A stretch of 64,000 bases of DNA from Flavobacterium beibuense (GTDB lineage: Bacteria; Bacteroidota; Bacteroidia; Flavobacteriales; Flavobacteriaceae). The stretch lies in NCBI RefSeq assembly GCF_004151245.1, contig NZ_JUIW01000001.1, forward strand, positions 62,001 through 126,000, read 5' to 3'. Under the pieces are notes generated by a model. It ran no database searches, had not been told where the DNA came from, and saw only the letters and a list, made by a program, of their open reading frames with translations. A program made the translations under genes and the position numbers. Position 1 is the first letter of the stretch. Every line of letters starts with the position of its first letter. This document shows, one piece after another, positions 25,872 through 34,841 of this stretch.

Positions 25872-27902
25872 CTAAACAAGCAGTCCGGCTCTTTTTAATA
25901 AAGCTTCCGGTTTAGGCTCCTGCCCGCGGAAACGTTTATAAAGTAGCATGGGGTGCTCTGTACCTCCTTTAGAAAGGATATTGTCTTTAAATTTACGGGC
26001 AGTTTCCCTGTCAAAAATTCCTTTCTCCTGAAAATATTCAAAAGCGTCGGCATCCAGTACCTCGGCCCATTTATAACTGTAATATCCTGAAGAATAACCT
26101 CCCTGGAAAATATGCGAAAAGGCGGTACTCATGGCATTTTCATGTACGTCGGGATATAGCTGAGTAGGAGAGAACTGCTCTATCTCAAAGCTTTTAACAT
26201 CACCTATAGCAGCCGGATCCTGTGCATGCCAACCCATATCAAGTAAACCGAAGCTCAACTGACGTAGGGTTGCCATACCCTCCTGGAAGGTAGCACTCTC
26301 TTTAATTTTTTCTATGTACTCCATAGGGATAACTTCTCCCGTTTTATAGTGGTGAGCAAAAAGCTCTAATGCCTCAGGCTCATAGCACCAGTTTTCCATT
26401 ATCTGGCTCGGTAGCTCCACAAAATCCCAATATACGCTTGTGCCCGATAGATTAGGGTAGGTAGTGTTTGCCAGCATACCGTGAAGTGCATGGCCAAACT
26501 CATGGAAAAGAGTAGTTACCTCGTTAAAGGTAAGAAGCGACGGTTTTGTTTCGGTAGGTTTTGTAAAATTACAAACTATAGAAACGTGCGGCCTTTCGTT
26601 AATACCGTCTTTAATATATTGCGATTTGAACGATGTCATCCAGGCACCGTTACGTTTGCCTTTTCTCGGGAAGAAGTCGGCATAGAAAATAGCTGTTAGA
26701 TCACCATTTTCATCTTTCACTTCATAAGTCCTTACATCTTTATGATATTTATCGATATCCTGAACTTCGGTAAACGAAATGCCGTATAGTTTACCTGCAA
26801 TGGTAAAGGCGCCGTTTAGAACTTTGTCCAGTTCAAAATAAGGTTTCAGTTTTTCATCGTCAAGATTAAAAAGCTTTTGTTTTAGCTTTTCGGCATAGTA
26901 GGCACCATCCCATTTTTCAAGATGATCCAGTCCGTCAAGTTCTTTGGCAAAAGCACTAAGCTCGGTAAATTCTTTTTGTGCTGCCGGTTTTGCTTTTACC
27001 AACAGGTCGTTTAGGAAAGAACGGACTTTCTCAGGACTCTCAGCCATACGTTCTTCAAGTACAAAGTCGGCATGCGATTTATAACCTAGAAGGTTAGCAC
27101 GCTCGTGGCGAAGTTTCACTATCTGTAGTACTATTTCCTGATTATCAAATTCATTGTTCTGGAAACCTTTTGCGCCAAAGGCCAATGCCATTTTTTTGCG
27201 CAGATCCCTGTTATCTGCATAAGTCATAAACGGCATATAGCTAGGGAAGTCAAGAGTAAATACCCATCCTTCTTTTTCCATGCCCATAGCTATTTCTCGG
27301 GCTGCTTCTATGGCACCTTCCGGTAAACCGGAAAGATCTTTCTCATCTGTAATATGTAATGTAAAGGCATTGGTTTCTGCCAATACGTTTTCTCCAAACC
27401 TAAGGCTAAGTTGTGAAAGTTCTTTGTCTATTTCGCGAAGCCTTGTTTTTTTGTCTTCCGGCAGATTCGCACCGTTACGTGCAAAGCTCTTGTATTTTTT
27501 ATCTAATAGTGTAACCTGTTCTATGGTAAGGTCAAGGCTGTCTTTACTGTCGTATACTGCTTTTACCCTTGCAAACAGTTCTTTGTTTAAACGGATGTCA
27601 TTGCTGAATTCTGATAACATAGGCGAAACCTCCATGGCCGTTTTCTGTATCTCGTCATTGGTTTCGGCAGAGTGGAGGTTAAAGAATATGGAAGAAGTTC
27701 TTTCCAGCATGTTGCCACTAAAAGACAAAGCTTCTATAGTGTTTGAAAAACCTGGTGCTTCAGGGTTGTTTACAATAGCATCAATTTCCTTTTTAGCTTC
27801 GGCAATCCCTTCTTTAAAAGCGGGAAGAAAATCTTCGGTCTTAATTCCGTTAAAAGGGGCAGTATCGTGTTTTGTATTAAATTTTTGGGTAAGTAAATTC
27901 AT
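25872..27902 (-). CDS. M3-family zinc oligopeptidase (Dcp/OpdA-like)
   Basis: A 676-residue thimet-type metallopeptidase, expected to cleave short peptides. The zinc motif HEFGHALHG starts at about residue 467, with the third-ligand Glu expected about 25 residues later. The C-terminal region (GGYSSGYYSYKWAEVLDADAF) is the usual substrate-binding segment of the Dcp and oligopeptidase A branch. No signal peptide is visible, so it is probably cytoplasmic. I prefer ATG 27902 because homologues begin just before the T-APF-x-x-I segment; an in-frame ATG at 27926 would add eight residues. Monocistronic with its own terminator. Confidence 0.92.
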   Translation of the reverse strand: MNLLTQKFNTKHDTAPFNGIKTEDFLPAFKEGIAEAKKEIDAIVNNPEAPGFSNTIEALSFSGNMLERTSSIFFNLHSAETNDEIQKTAMEVSPMLSEFSNDIRLNKELFARVKAVYDSKDSLDLTIEQVTLLDKKYKSFARNGANLPEDKKTRLREIDKELSQLSLRFGENVLAETNAFTLHITDEKDLSGLPEGAIEAAREIAMGMEKEGWVFTLDFPSYMPFMTYADNRDLRKKMALAFGAKGFQNNEFDNQEIVLQIVKLRHERANLLGYKSHADFVLEERMAESPEKVRSFLNDLLVKAKPAAQKEFTELSAFAKELDGLDHLEKWDGAYYAEKLKQKLFNLDDEKLKPYFELDKVLNGAFTIAGKLYGISFTEVQDIDKYHKDVRTYEVKDENGDLTAIFYADFFPRKGKRNGAWMTSFKSQYIKDGINERPHVSIVCNFTKPTETKPSLLTFNEVTTLFHEFGHALHGMLANTTYPNLSGTSVYWDFVELPSQIMENWCYEPEALELFAHHYKTGEVIPMEYIEKIKESATFQEGMATLRQLSFGLLDMGWHAQDPAAIGDVKSFEIEQFSPTQLYPDVHENAMSTAFSHIFQGGYSSGYYSYKWAEVLDADAFEYFQEKGIFDRETARKFKDNILSKGGTEHPMLLYKRFRGQEPKPEALLKRAGLLV

Positions 27903-27992
27903 AGTCTCGTTTAAGGTTTTAAACATAAATATGTTGAAAGTTGGTCAACAATTATACCAAAGGTATTCATTTTGACTTAAGGTAAAAAGCTA

Positions 27993-28020
27993 TAAAAAAA
28001 GCTGCCCAATTGGCAGCTTT
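27993..28020 (-). terminator. Terminator of the purK-purE-lipoprotein operon
   Basis: Lower strand AAAGCTGCC-AATT-GGGCAGCTTT followed by TTTTATAGC, 7 bp after the small lipoprotein stop codon. Confidence 0.85.
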
Positions 28021-28026
28021 ATAGTG

Positions 28027-28251
28027 TTATCCTTTTTTAGGCAAATTAGTGGACATCTTTGCTTTTATCGAATCAAGTGATTTATTCTTCGGACTTTCAT
28101 ATTTAGGTTCAACAGGTTCGTTTGTTTCTTCCTTTTCATTCAGAACTGATTCGTAGCTTACGTTATCATCAGTCTCAGTTTTTTGCTGAGAGCTTTTACA
28201 GCTAATAAATATTGCTGTTACAGCTATAAGTGTGAAGAATTTTACTTTCAT
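28027..28251 (-). CDS. Small lipoprotein of unknown function
   Basis: A 74-residue predicted lipoprotein: hydrophobic N-terminus followed by lipobox FISC (Cys18), then a highly charged, Glu/Lys/Pro-rich tail with no predicted fold. It is 8 bp after purE on the same strand and just before a terminator, so it is the last gene of the purine operon. A purine-related role is not implied; position may be incidental. The signal peptide and operon position support it being a real gene. Confidence 0.72.
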   Translation of the reverse strand: MKVKFFTLIAVTAIFISCKSSQQKTETDDNVSYESVLNEKEETNEPVEPKYESPKNKSLDSIKAKMSTNLPKKG

Positions 28252-28259
28252 ACTCTTTA

Positions 28260-28742
28260 TTATTTCTGTAAACCTTCGGCAGCTTTAAGAACAGCTTCCT
28301 TAAGTTTTAATTTGTAAGCAATAATTTTATCTAAAACAGCTTTGTCATGGCTTCCCACAATTTGTGCTGCCAGTATGCCTGCATTTTTAGCTCCGTTAAG
28401 TGCTACCGTTGCAACCGGTACACCACCCGGCATTTGTAGTATAGACAATACGCTGTCCCATCCGTCAATAGAGTTGCTTGACTTAACCGGTACGCCAATA
28501 ACAGGAAGCGGAGACATAGAAGCTACCATACCTGGTAAGTGTGCTGCACCACCTGCACCTGCAATAATTACAGATATTCCATTATTGTGTGCATTTGTAC
28601 TAAAGTCTACCAGTTTTTCAGGTGTACGGTGAGCAGAAACGATATCTACGTGTGTTTCTATACCAAACTCTTTTAACATGTCTATGGCGTCCTGCATTAC
28701 CGGCATATCCGATATGCTGCCCATTACTACAGCTACTTTCAT
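28260..28742 (-). CDS. purE: N5-carboxyaminoimidazole ribonucleotide mutase
   Basis: Class I PurE of 160 aa: converts N5-CAIR to 4-carboxyaminoimidazole ribonucleotide in de novo purine synthesis. The N-terminal VVMGSISDMPVMQDA holds the substrate phosphate (family motif GSxSD), SAHRTPE contains the catalytic-region His, and AGAGGAAHLPGM is the conserved central loop. It follows purK after 15 bp on the same strand, the classical pairing. Cytoplasmic octamer in the family. Confidence 0.95.
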   Translation of the reverse strand: MKVAVVMGSISDMPVMQDAIDMLKEFGIETHVDIVSAHRTPEKLVDFSTNAHNNGISVIIAGAGGAAHLPGMVASMSPLPVIGVPVKSSNSIDGWDSVLSILQMPGGVPVATVALNGAKNAGILAAQIVGSHDKAVLDKIIAYKLKLKEAVLKAAEGLQK

Positions 28743-28757
28743 TCTTGTTCTATTAAG

Positions 28758-29918
28758 TTAGCCTTGCTGGCTTATTACTTTAATCGTGTTTTTTACTTCT
28801 TCGGCTATTTTTCTGGCAACAGTAATATCCTCATTTACTATGGTAACGTGACCCATTTTTCTGAAAGGCCTTGTTTCCTTTTTGCCATAGATGTGAGGTG
28901 TAACCCCGTCTTTATCTAAAATAGTCTCAATGTTTTGATATACCACATTTCCGGTATAACCTTCAGCACCTACTAAGTTAACCATAATTCCGGCAACTTT
29001 GCTATCTGTATTTCCTAAAGGCAGGTCAAGAATAGCACGCAGGTGCTGTTCAAACTGAGATGTATAACTTGCCTCTATAGAGTAGTGTCCGCTATTGTGT
29101 GGTCTTGGTGCTACTTCGTTTACCAGTATCTGGTCATCTTCTGTCTGGAACATTTCTACAGCAAGTAATCCTACGTGGTTAAATGCTTCCGAAACCTTTA
29201 AAGCGATAGCCCTTGCTTTTTCTGCAACAGCATCATCAATACGGGCTGGGCAAATTACATATTCTACCTGATTTGCTTCCGGGTGGAATTCCATTTCAAC
29301 CACAGGGTATGTTTTTATTTGTCCCGACGGAGTTCTCGTAACTATAACAGCAAGTTCATTCTTAAACGGAATCATGGTCTCTGCTATACACTGTACATTG
29401 GCAAGCCCTTCAAAGCTTTCCATAGAGCGTATAACTTTAACGCCGTTTCCGTCATAACCACCTTCGGTACTTTTCCATACAAAAGGCATGCTTATTTCGT
29501 TATTTTCAACAGCAGCTTTTAAGTCGGTAAGGCTTTCAAAGCGTTTGTAATCCGCAGTAGGGATGTTGTTAGCGCTGTAAAAGTCTTTTTGAGTGCCTTT
29601 GTTTTGTATCTGTTTTAAGGTTTTTGGCGATGGGTATACTTTAACTCCTTCGGCTTCCAGTTTTTCAAGAGCCTCAACATTAACAAGTTCAATCTCAAAA
29701 GTAAGTACGTCTACCTGTTTACCAAAGTTATATACCGTATCAAAATCCATAAGGCTGCCCTTAAAGAATTTGTTACTGCCTATTTTGCATGGTGCCTCAT
29801 CGCTTGGGTCCAGTACATAGGTTTGTATATCAAATTTTCTGGTTTCGGTAAGCAGCATTTTTCCAAGCTGCCCGCCTCCTAAAATTCCTAACTTAAAATC
29901 AGAAGAAAAATAATTCAT
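28758..29918 (-). CDS. purK: N5-carboxyaminoimidazole ribonucleotide synthase
   Basis: ATP-grasp enzyme of 386 aa that carboxylates AIR with bicarbonate and ATP, the step before PurE. The N-terminal LGILGGGQLGKMLLTE is diagnostic of PurK. The ATP-grasp core includes KSTEGGYDGNGV and the metal-binding VNEVAPRPHNSGHYS near residue 270. First gene of purK-purE-lipoprotein; a perfect TATCTTTG -7 element lies upstream of it. Confidence 0.95.
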   Translation of the reverse strand: MNYFSSDFKLGILGGGQLGKMLLTETRKFDIQTYVLDPSDEAPCKIGSNKFFKGSLMDFDTVYNFGKQVDVLTFEIELVNVEALEKLEAEGVKVYPSPKTLKQIQNKGTQKDFYSANNIPTADYKRFESLTDLKAAVENNEISMPFVWKSTEGGYDGNGVKVIRSMESFEGLANVQCIAETMIPFKNELAVIVTRTPSGQIKTYPVVEMEFHPEANQVEYVICPARIDDAVAEKARAIALKVSEAFNHVGLLAVEMFQTEDDQILVNEVAPRPHNSGHYSIEASYTSQFEQHLRAILDLPLGNTDSKVAGIMVNLVGAEGYTGNVVYQNIETILDKDGVTPHIYGKKETRPFRKMGHVTIVNEDITVARKIAEEVKNTIKVISQQG

Positions 29919-29943
29919 TTATCGTGTTTATTATTTTGCTGTG

Positions 29944-29951
29944 CAAAGATA
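29944..29951 (-). promoter_or_regulatory. -7 promoter element of the purK operon
   Basis: The lower strand reads TATCTTTGC, an exact TAnnTTTG match, 25 bp upstream of the purK start codon. No clear -33 TTG at standard spacing. Confidence 0.62.
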
Positions 29952-30117
29952 CTTAAAGCCGTAAAATTATGCAGTGCTAAACGAATATTTATCGGCAAAG
30001 CTTTTTGCTGTCAGAAATTTTTGGGTAATTTTTTAGTTAATTTTAGCAATTGAGCCTAAGTCTTATCTAAATATTAGTTGTAATTTAGGCTTTCTGTTTA
30101 CAGGTAAAATTAAGAAT

Positions 30118-31581
30118 ATGAGATTGACAGTTGACCGAAAACCCGTAAAAGTACTTCCTGATACAAGACGCGTTATAGCGCGCTTTTTTTTTAATGGGGA
30201 GGAACGTGCCGTTGAAATGCTGAAGAAAATACTGACACTGGATAAGGAGGAAGTCTTTAATATCATTTCTCCCTTACTTCAGGATTTTTCCAAAAGACAC
30301 AGGAGTATTACCAAAAAACTGATGCGCCATTGCGAGCGGGTAAGGAGATATATAGAAATGGCCGGGGGTAATATTGATGAAATGGATGACTGGTGCAAAC
30401 TTTTGATAGGTTCTTATTTTACTCATGAATATTCTATTGAATCAGCCGCATTTTTTAACCCGTCTATAGTACCCGATCCCGATCAGGCGAATCTTGAGGA
30501 AGGGCAGCTTCGTATTATAATCAGTTTCAGGGCAGTGGGTGAGGGACATGTGTCGTCTGTTGTTTTCAGGAGGGCAATACTTGACAGGGATGGTAGTATT
30601 ACCGTAATTCCGGCAGGTAATTATATAGATGAAGCCGATAAAATTCATAATCTCATTTACCATAAAAGACAGTTTTTAAAGAAGGCTGATGAAGCCGATA
30701 TTAATGAGCATTTTTTGCAGGTGGTTACAGAAAAACTGGAAGACCGGTTTGATTATAACCAGTTAAAAGAACTGGTGTATGAAGCTTGGGATAAAACGAC
30801 CGATCCTAAGGATATAGCGCAGTACAAAATGATACTGGCCTTGAGTGACAGTTACAGACGTATTACTTTTTCTAAGGATACGGATATTAGTGACAGGGTT
30901 ATTTTTCCTATTTCTGATTTTGAAAGTAAGGGTATAGAAGATGCACGTTTTGTAAAGTTTACCGATGATAACGGGCGTATTATTTATTATGCTACCTATA
31001 CTGCTTATGACGGGGTACATATAATGCCCAAACTTTTAAAGACTACCGATTTCTACGAATTTAAGACCAGTCCGCTGCATGGTAACGGTGCACGTAATAA
31101 AAACCTGGCGCTTTTCCCGAGGAAAATTAACGGTAAGTATGCCATGTTGGCCCGAATAGACGGCTGGAACAATTACCTAATGTATTCTGATAATATTAAT
31201 GAATGGGAAGATCCGGTAAAAATTCAGGGACCTGAATATTCGTGGGAATTTGTTCAGATTGGTAACTGCGGATCTCCTATTGAAACAGAATGCGGGTGGC
31301 TGGTTATTACGCATGCGGTAGGGCCTATGCGTCGTTATACTATTAGTGCTTCACTTTTAGATATAGAAGACCCGTCTAAAGAAATTGGCAGATTAAAGGA
31401 TCCGCTTATTATGCCTAATACAGATGAGCGCGAGGGGTATGTACCTAATGTAGTTTACTCCTGTGGTTCTATTATTCATAATGACGAGCTGATAATACCT
31501 TATGGGCATTCCGATCATAGTTCGGGCTTTGCATCGGTTAATCTTAAAACTTTGCTGGACAGGCTTAAAAGTGGCGGTTAA
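30118..31581 (+). CDS. Glycoside hydrolase family 130 protein (mannoside phosphorylase-like)
   Basis: A 487-residue GH130-type five-bladed beta-propeller with an N-terminal helical extension of about 130 residues. GH130 enzymes phosphorolyse or hydrolyse beta-mannosides; the proton-donor Asp is in the GIEDAR motif (Asp275), and ISFRAVGE and PRKINGKYAMLARIDG are typical blade segments. Later GSPIETECGWLVITHAVG fits the phosphate/sugar site. No signal peptide, so cytoplasmic. The gene stands alone, about 70 bp before an MFS transporter gene with its own promoter, and has no SusCD partner. The exact substrate (mannose-N-glycan, mannobiose or other) cannot be read. Confidence 0.82.
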   Translation: MRLTVDRKPVKVLPDTRRVIARFFFNGEERAVEMLKKILTLDKEEVFNIISPLLQDFSKRHRSITKKLMRHCERVRRYIEMAGGNIDEMDDWCKLLIGSYFTHEYSIESAAFFNPSIVPDPDQANLEEGQLRIIISFRAVGEGHVSSVVFRRAILDRDGSITVIPAGNYIDEADKIHNLIYHKRQFLKKADEADINEHFLQVVTEKLEDRFDYNQLKELVYEAWDKTTDPKDIAQYKMILALSDSYRRITFSKDTDISDRVIFPISDFESKGIEDARFVKFTDDNGRIIYYATYTAYDGVHIMPKLLKTTDFYEFKTSPLHGNGARNKNLALFPRKINGKYAMLARIDGWNNYLMYSDNINEWEDPVKIQGPEYSWEFVQIGNCGSPIETECGWLVITHAVGPMRRYTISASLLDIEDPSKEIGRLKDPLIMPNTDEREGYVPNVVYSCGSIIHNDELIIPYGHSDHSSGFASVNLKTLLDRLKSGG

Positions 31582-31618
31582 ATAATTGTTTTTAATGCAA
31601 TTGATTTTGGTACTGTTG

Positions 31619-31626
31619 TATATTTG
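31619..31626 (+). promoter_or_regulatory. -7 promoter element of the MFS transporter gene
   Basis: TATATTTGC, an exact TAnnTTTG match, 24 bp upstream of the ATG at 31651. Its position supports that start over an in-frame codon at 31624 that would overlap the element. Confidence 0.6.
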
Positions 31627-31650
31627 CATAAAATTACGCATCTAGCCATC

Positions 31651-32946
31651 ATGGAAAACGACAGTGCCGAAAAGCAAACCGGCTTCTTTAAAAAAAATCC
31701 TGTACTTAAAATAAAAGAATTCCGCTCTTACCTTGCGGTGCGTTTCGGGCTCATTTTTGCCCTGAATATGCAAATTACCATAATATTCTATTGGGTATAC
31801 CATATTACTTCCAATAAACTTGCCCTGGGAGGTGTAGGCCTTTCGGAAGTTATTCCTGCCATTACATTTTCCTTTTTTGCAGGTCATTTTGTAGACCTTA
31901 ACGAAAAGCGAAAGATGGTATTGCTGTGCCTGGCTTCTTATATTTTGCTTGGAGCAAGCCTTTTTACATTAACCACTCCGTTTGCCCTTGATAATTTAGG
32001 GGTAGATTATACATTATACCTTGTATACTTCTTTGTGTTTTGTGGCGGTGCTATACGTTCGTTCATGGGGCCGTCCATGTTTTCACTTTTCGGTCTTGTG
32101 GTTCCAAGAAAACATTATGCAAATGCTACAAGCTGGAGCAGTATGGCTTGGCAAACGGGTTCGGTTTTAGGACCTCTTGCTGCCGGTGTACTTATTGCTC
32201 TTGACGGTATTACATTAGGTATGGGAGTAGTTGTGGCTATAGAACTGTTGTTGTTAATTCCTATGCTAAGTGTTGGTGTAAAGCCAATATTAAAAAAAGA
32301 AAAAGAGCCTATACTACAAAGCCTTACACAGGGTATACGTTTTGTGTTAAAAACCCCTGAACTTTTAGGGGCTCAGTTATTGGATATGTTCTCTGTATTG
32401 TTTGGTGGGGCAGTGGCACTATTACCGGTTTACCAAAAGGAAATACTTATGGTAGACGAAGTGGGTTATGGTATACTGCGCGCAGCTCCGGGTATAGGAG
32501 CATTAATTACACTGGGTATACTGGCCTTTTTACCATTACGTACCAACCCTGGTAAAAAATTGTTTGTAGCTGTAGGCGGATTTGCCATATCAATTATAAT
32601 ATTCGGTATCTCTAAAAACTTTATACTCTCATTTGCCATGCTTATGCTCTCAGGTATGTTTGATGCGGTAAGTGTAGTAATACGCAGTACGATTCTTCAG
32701 CTGGTAACACCAGATCATATGCGAGGCAGGGTTGCTTCAGTAAACACCATGTTTGTAAGTTCATCTAACGAGTTAGGTGATTTTGAAAGCGGTGTTATGG
32801 CACACTGGCTGGGTACGGTTAGGGCAGTAGTTGTGGGTGGTTGCCTTACCCTGGGTGTGGTTGCAGTAACATTCTTCAGTGCTCCGCAATTACGCAGGTT
32901 TGGTTTCTATGAAGAGGAAAAACAGGATGAACAAAAAGAAGAATAA
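31651..32946 (+). CDS. MFS transporter (EntS/MFS_3-like exporter)
   Basis: Inner-membrane major facilitator of 431 aa with about 12 membrane segments, of the branch that includes the enterobactin exporter EntS. The first-to-second cytoplasmic loop carries FAGHFVDLNEKRKMV, the MFS signature. An acidic C-terminal tail ends EEEKQDEQKEE. ATG 31651 is chosen because a promoter element lies immediately upstream. Convergent with the symporter gene: the two stop codons abut. The cargo is unknown and there is no siderophore cluster in the window. Confidence 0.85.
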   Translation: MENDSAEKQTGFFKKNPVLKIKEFRSYLAVRFGLIFALNMQITIIFYWVYHITSNKLALGGVGLSEVIPAITFSFFAGHFVDLNEKRKMVLLCLASYILLGASLFTLTTPFALDNLGVDYTLYLVYFFVFCGGAIRSFMGPSMFSLFGLVVPRKHYANATSWSSMAWQTGSVLGPLAAGVLIALDGITLGMGVVVAIELLLLIPMLSVGVKPILKKEKEPILQSLTQGIRFVLKTPELLGAQLLDMFSVLFGGAVALLPVYQKEILMVDEVGYGILRAAPGIGALITLGILAFLPLRTNPGKKLFVAVGGFAISIIIFGISKNFILSFAMLMLSGMFDAVSVVIRSTILQLVTPDHMRGRVASVNTMFVSSSNELGDFESGVMAHWLGTVRAVVVGGCLTLGVVAVTFFSAPQLRRFGFYEEEKQDEQKEE

Positions 32947-34167
32947 TTAAATTTCTTCCGGTTCTTCGGTAAGGAATTCACCTTCCGTTTTTGCTATAAC
33001 TATAGTGGCTACACCATTGCCTATAAAGTTGGTTATGGCACGGGCTTCGCTCATAAACTTATCTACACCTAAAAGAAATGCAAGCCCTTCCAATGGTATT
33101 TTATGAATTGCTGTTAAGGTGGAAGCCAATACTATAAAACCACTTCCTGTAACTCCTGCTGCTCCTTTCGATGTAATCATGAGCAGGCCGATAATGGTAA
33201 CTATTTCACCAAAAGATAAGTGTACATTGTAAAGCTGCGCTAAAAATATCACAGCCATAGAAAGGTAAATAGAGGTTCCGTCAAGGTTAAAGGAATAGCC
33301 TGTAGGTACAACCAAACCTACTACCGATTTACTGCATCCCATTTTTTCCAGTTTTTCCATCAGGTTAGGTAAAGCCGCTTCTGATGATGAGGTTCCTAAA
33401 ACAATAAGTAACTCAGCTTTTATATAAGAAAGGAACTCCAGTATGTTCATTTTAAAATACCTTAGGATGCCTCCAAGTATTATAAATATAAAGATAGCCA
33501 TAGTGATATAAATGGTTATCATGAGCTTGCTCAATGGGAGTAGTGTATGTAGTCCAAACTTACCTATTGTATAAGCCATGCCTCCAAAAGCACCTAAAGG
33601 AGCCAGATACATTACAAACTTTAAGGCCTTAAAAACAATATTCGAACATTTGTATAAAAAGGCCACAGCCTTTTCCCTTTTGCTGCTGTAGTTTAATACA
33701 ATTCCCACTATGATAGCGGCAAGTAATACCTGTAAGGTTACATTGTCTAAAAAGAATTGCAGCCAGCTAAAATCACTTTTTTCTCCCGTGTATTTTGAAG
33801 CGTCGCCAATATCAAGGCCTGATTTGTCGATTTTACCGGGTTGGATAATGTAAGCTACGATAACCCCTATGGCCAGGGCAAAAGTGGTAACGATTTCGAA
33901 GTAGATAAGGGATTTTATTCCAATTCGGCCAACTTTCTTCAGGTTGCCCATTCCTGCAATTCCAAGTACGATGGTAAGGAAGATAATAGGAGCAATAAAT
34001 ACTTTTATTATTTTGATAAACCAGTCGCCTATAATCTTGGTTTTAACTGCTGTATCAGGGCTAAAGTGCCCTAATAGTATAGCAGCTATAATGGCAATAA
34101 GTACCCAAAATGTAAGATTTGTGGTTATTTTATAGAGTAAGCTGTTATTGGATTGAGGCTCTTGCAT
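32947..34167 (-). CDS. Dicarboxylate/amino acid:cation symporter (DAACS)
   Basis: Inner-membrane secondary transporter of 406 aa for dicarboxylates or acidic/neutral amino acids with Na+ or H+. The re-entrant loop motif GTSSSEAALP, the substrate/cation helix GYSFNLDGTSIYLS and the C-terminal SKGAAGVTGSGFIVLAST are all present. The start codon overlaps the stop of the upstream helical-protein gene by one base, so they are translationally coupled. Which substrate is carried cannot be decided from the sequence. Confidence 0.93.
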   Translation of the reverse strand: MQEPQSNNSLLYKITTNLTFWVLIAIIAAILLGHFSPDTAVKTKIIGDWFIKIIKVFIAPIIFLTIVLGIAGMGNLKKVGRIGIKSLIYFEIVTTFALAIGVIVAYIIQPGKIDKSGLDIGDASKYTGEKSDFSWLQFFLDNVTLQVLLAAIIVGIVLNYSSKREKAVAFLYKCSNIVFKALKFVMYLAPLGAFGGMAYTIGKFGLHTLLPLSKLMITIYITMAIFIFIILGGILRYFKMNILEFLSYIKAELLIVLGTSSSEAALPNLMEKLEKMGCSKSVVGLVVPTGYSFNLDGTSIYLSMAVIFLAQLYNVHLSFGEIVTIIGLLMITSKGAAGVTGSGFIVLASTLTAIHKIPLEGLAFLLGVDKFMSEARAITNFIGNGVATIVIAKTEGEFLTEEPEEI

Positions 34168-34733
34168 TATATTGCCTTTTTAGATTTTTCTATTCTTTGT
34201 AAAATGTCTTTAGCTGCCGATTTATATGCTGCTGTGTGTTGAGGGAACCCTAAAGGTAAAATGTTTTCCAGTTCAGGATAAATCCAGTCTTCTTTCTTGC
34301 CTAAAATATACAATGTCCTCATGGAGTAGGCTTTTGTGGCAACCTTACCTTTAGGGTCTATAAGCCAGTCAAAACAGGTTTCGGTTATTTTACTGAGATG
34401 TTTGCCGTTTAAAAAAGGAATCTTTCCTTTATAATGATGGTCAGCCGCAAACAGGCATATTTTGGAAACAGGTCTTATAGCACTCTCATGAGTGTATTTT
34501 TCCAATGTGTCGCAAAACGCATCAAGGTAATCCTGTAACCAATCAATTTTATTTTCAAATACAAGCTCACTTACCCAGCATGCCTTATGATGGTTTTTGT
34601 CGGTAACATCAATGGCAATCTTTACTAAATCGGGTAATAGGTTTTTGTCTCTAAGTACCATTGCGCTCAGTTCATCTCTTATTGGACGGTGAGCAGTACT
34701 GTTTGCAATCTTATCGTAAAAAAGCTGATTCAA
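34167..34733 (-). CDS. Helical (HEAT-like) protein of unknown function
   Basis: A 188-residue, mostly alpha-helical cytoplasmic protein with the feel of paired HEAT/ARM-like helices (NHHKACWVSELVFENK, KVATKAYSMRTLYILGKK). Similar flavobacterial proteins have been labelled adenylosuccinate lyase, as I recall. This one lacks the lyase signature and is far too short, so I do not use that name. It overlaps the symporter start by one base and may be translated with it. Function unknown. Confidence 0.72.
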   Translation of the reverse strand: MNQLFYDKIANSTAHRPIRDELSAMVLRDKNLLPDLVKIAIDVTDKNHHKACWVSELVFENKIDWLQDYLDAFCDTLEKYTHESAIRPVSKICLFAADHHYKGKIPFLNGKHLSKITETCFDWLIDPKGKVATKAYSMRTLYILGKKEDWIYPELENILPLGFPQHTAAYKSAAKDILQRIEKSKKAI

Positions 34734-34780
34734 TTTGACTGATTATTAAGAATGCGGAAAATACAAAAAATAACAGAGCA

Positions 34781-34820
34781 TAAAAAAACCAGGGCAAAAC
34801 ATATTGTTTTACCCTGGTTA
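34781..34820 (-). terminator. Terminator after the type A T9SS protein gene
   Basis: Lower strand AACCAGGGTAAAAC-AATAT-GTTTTGCCCTGGTT followed by TTTTTATGC: a long stem with one mismatch and a T-run, about 22 bp after the stop. Confidence 0.85.
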
Positions 34821-34841
34821 CACAAATTGGAAATTAGCAGT

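Noticed and set aside
27280-27975. 231-residue upper-strand ORF over the M3 peptidase gene
   Set aside because: It is antisense to a conserved metallopeptidase; the apparent length is due to codon bias of the true gene.
30053-30091. Inverted repeat AGCCTAA...TTAGGCT upstream of the GH130 gene
   Set aside because: Only 7-bp arms with a 25-base gap; too weak to call an operator or terminator.
34167-34733. Adenylosuccinate lyase label for the helical protein
   Set aside because: The 188-residue chain lacks the lyase signature and catalytic residues; no sequence support for that function.
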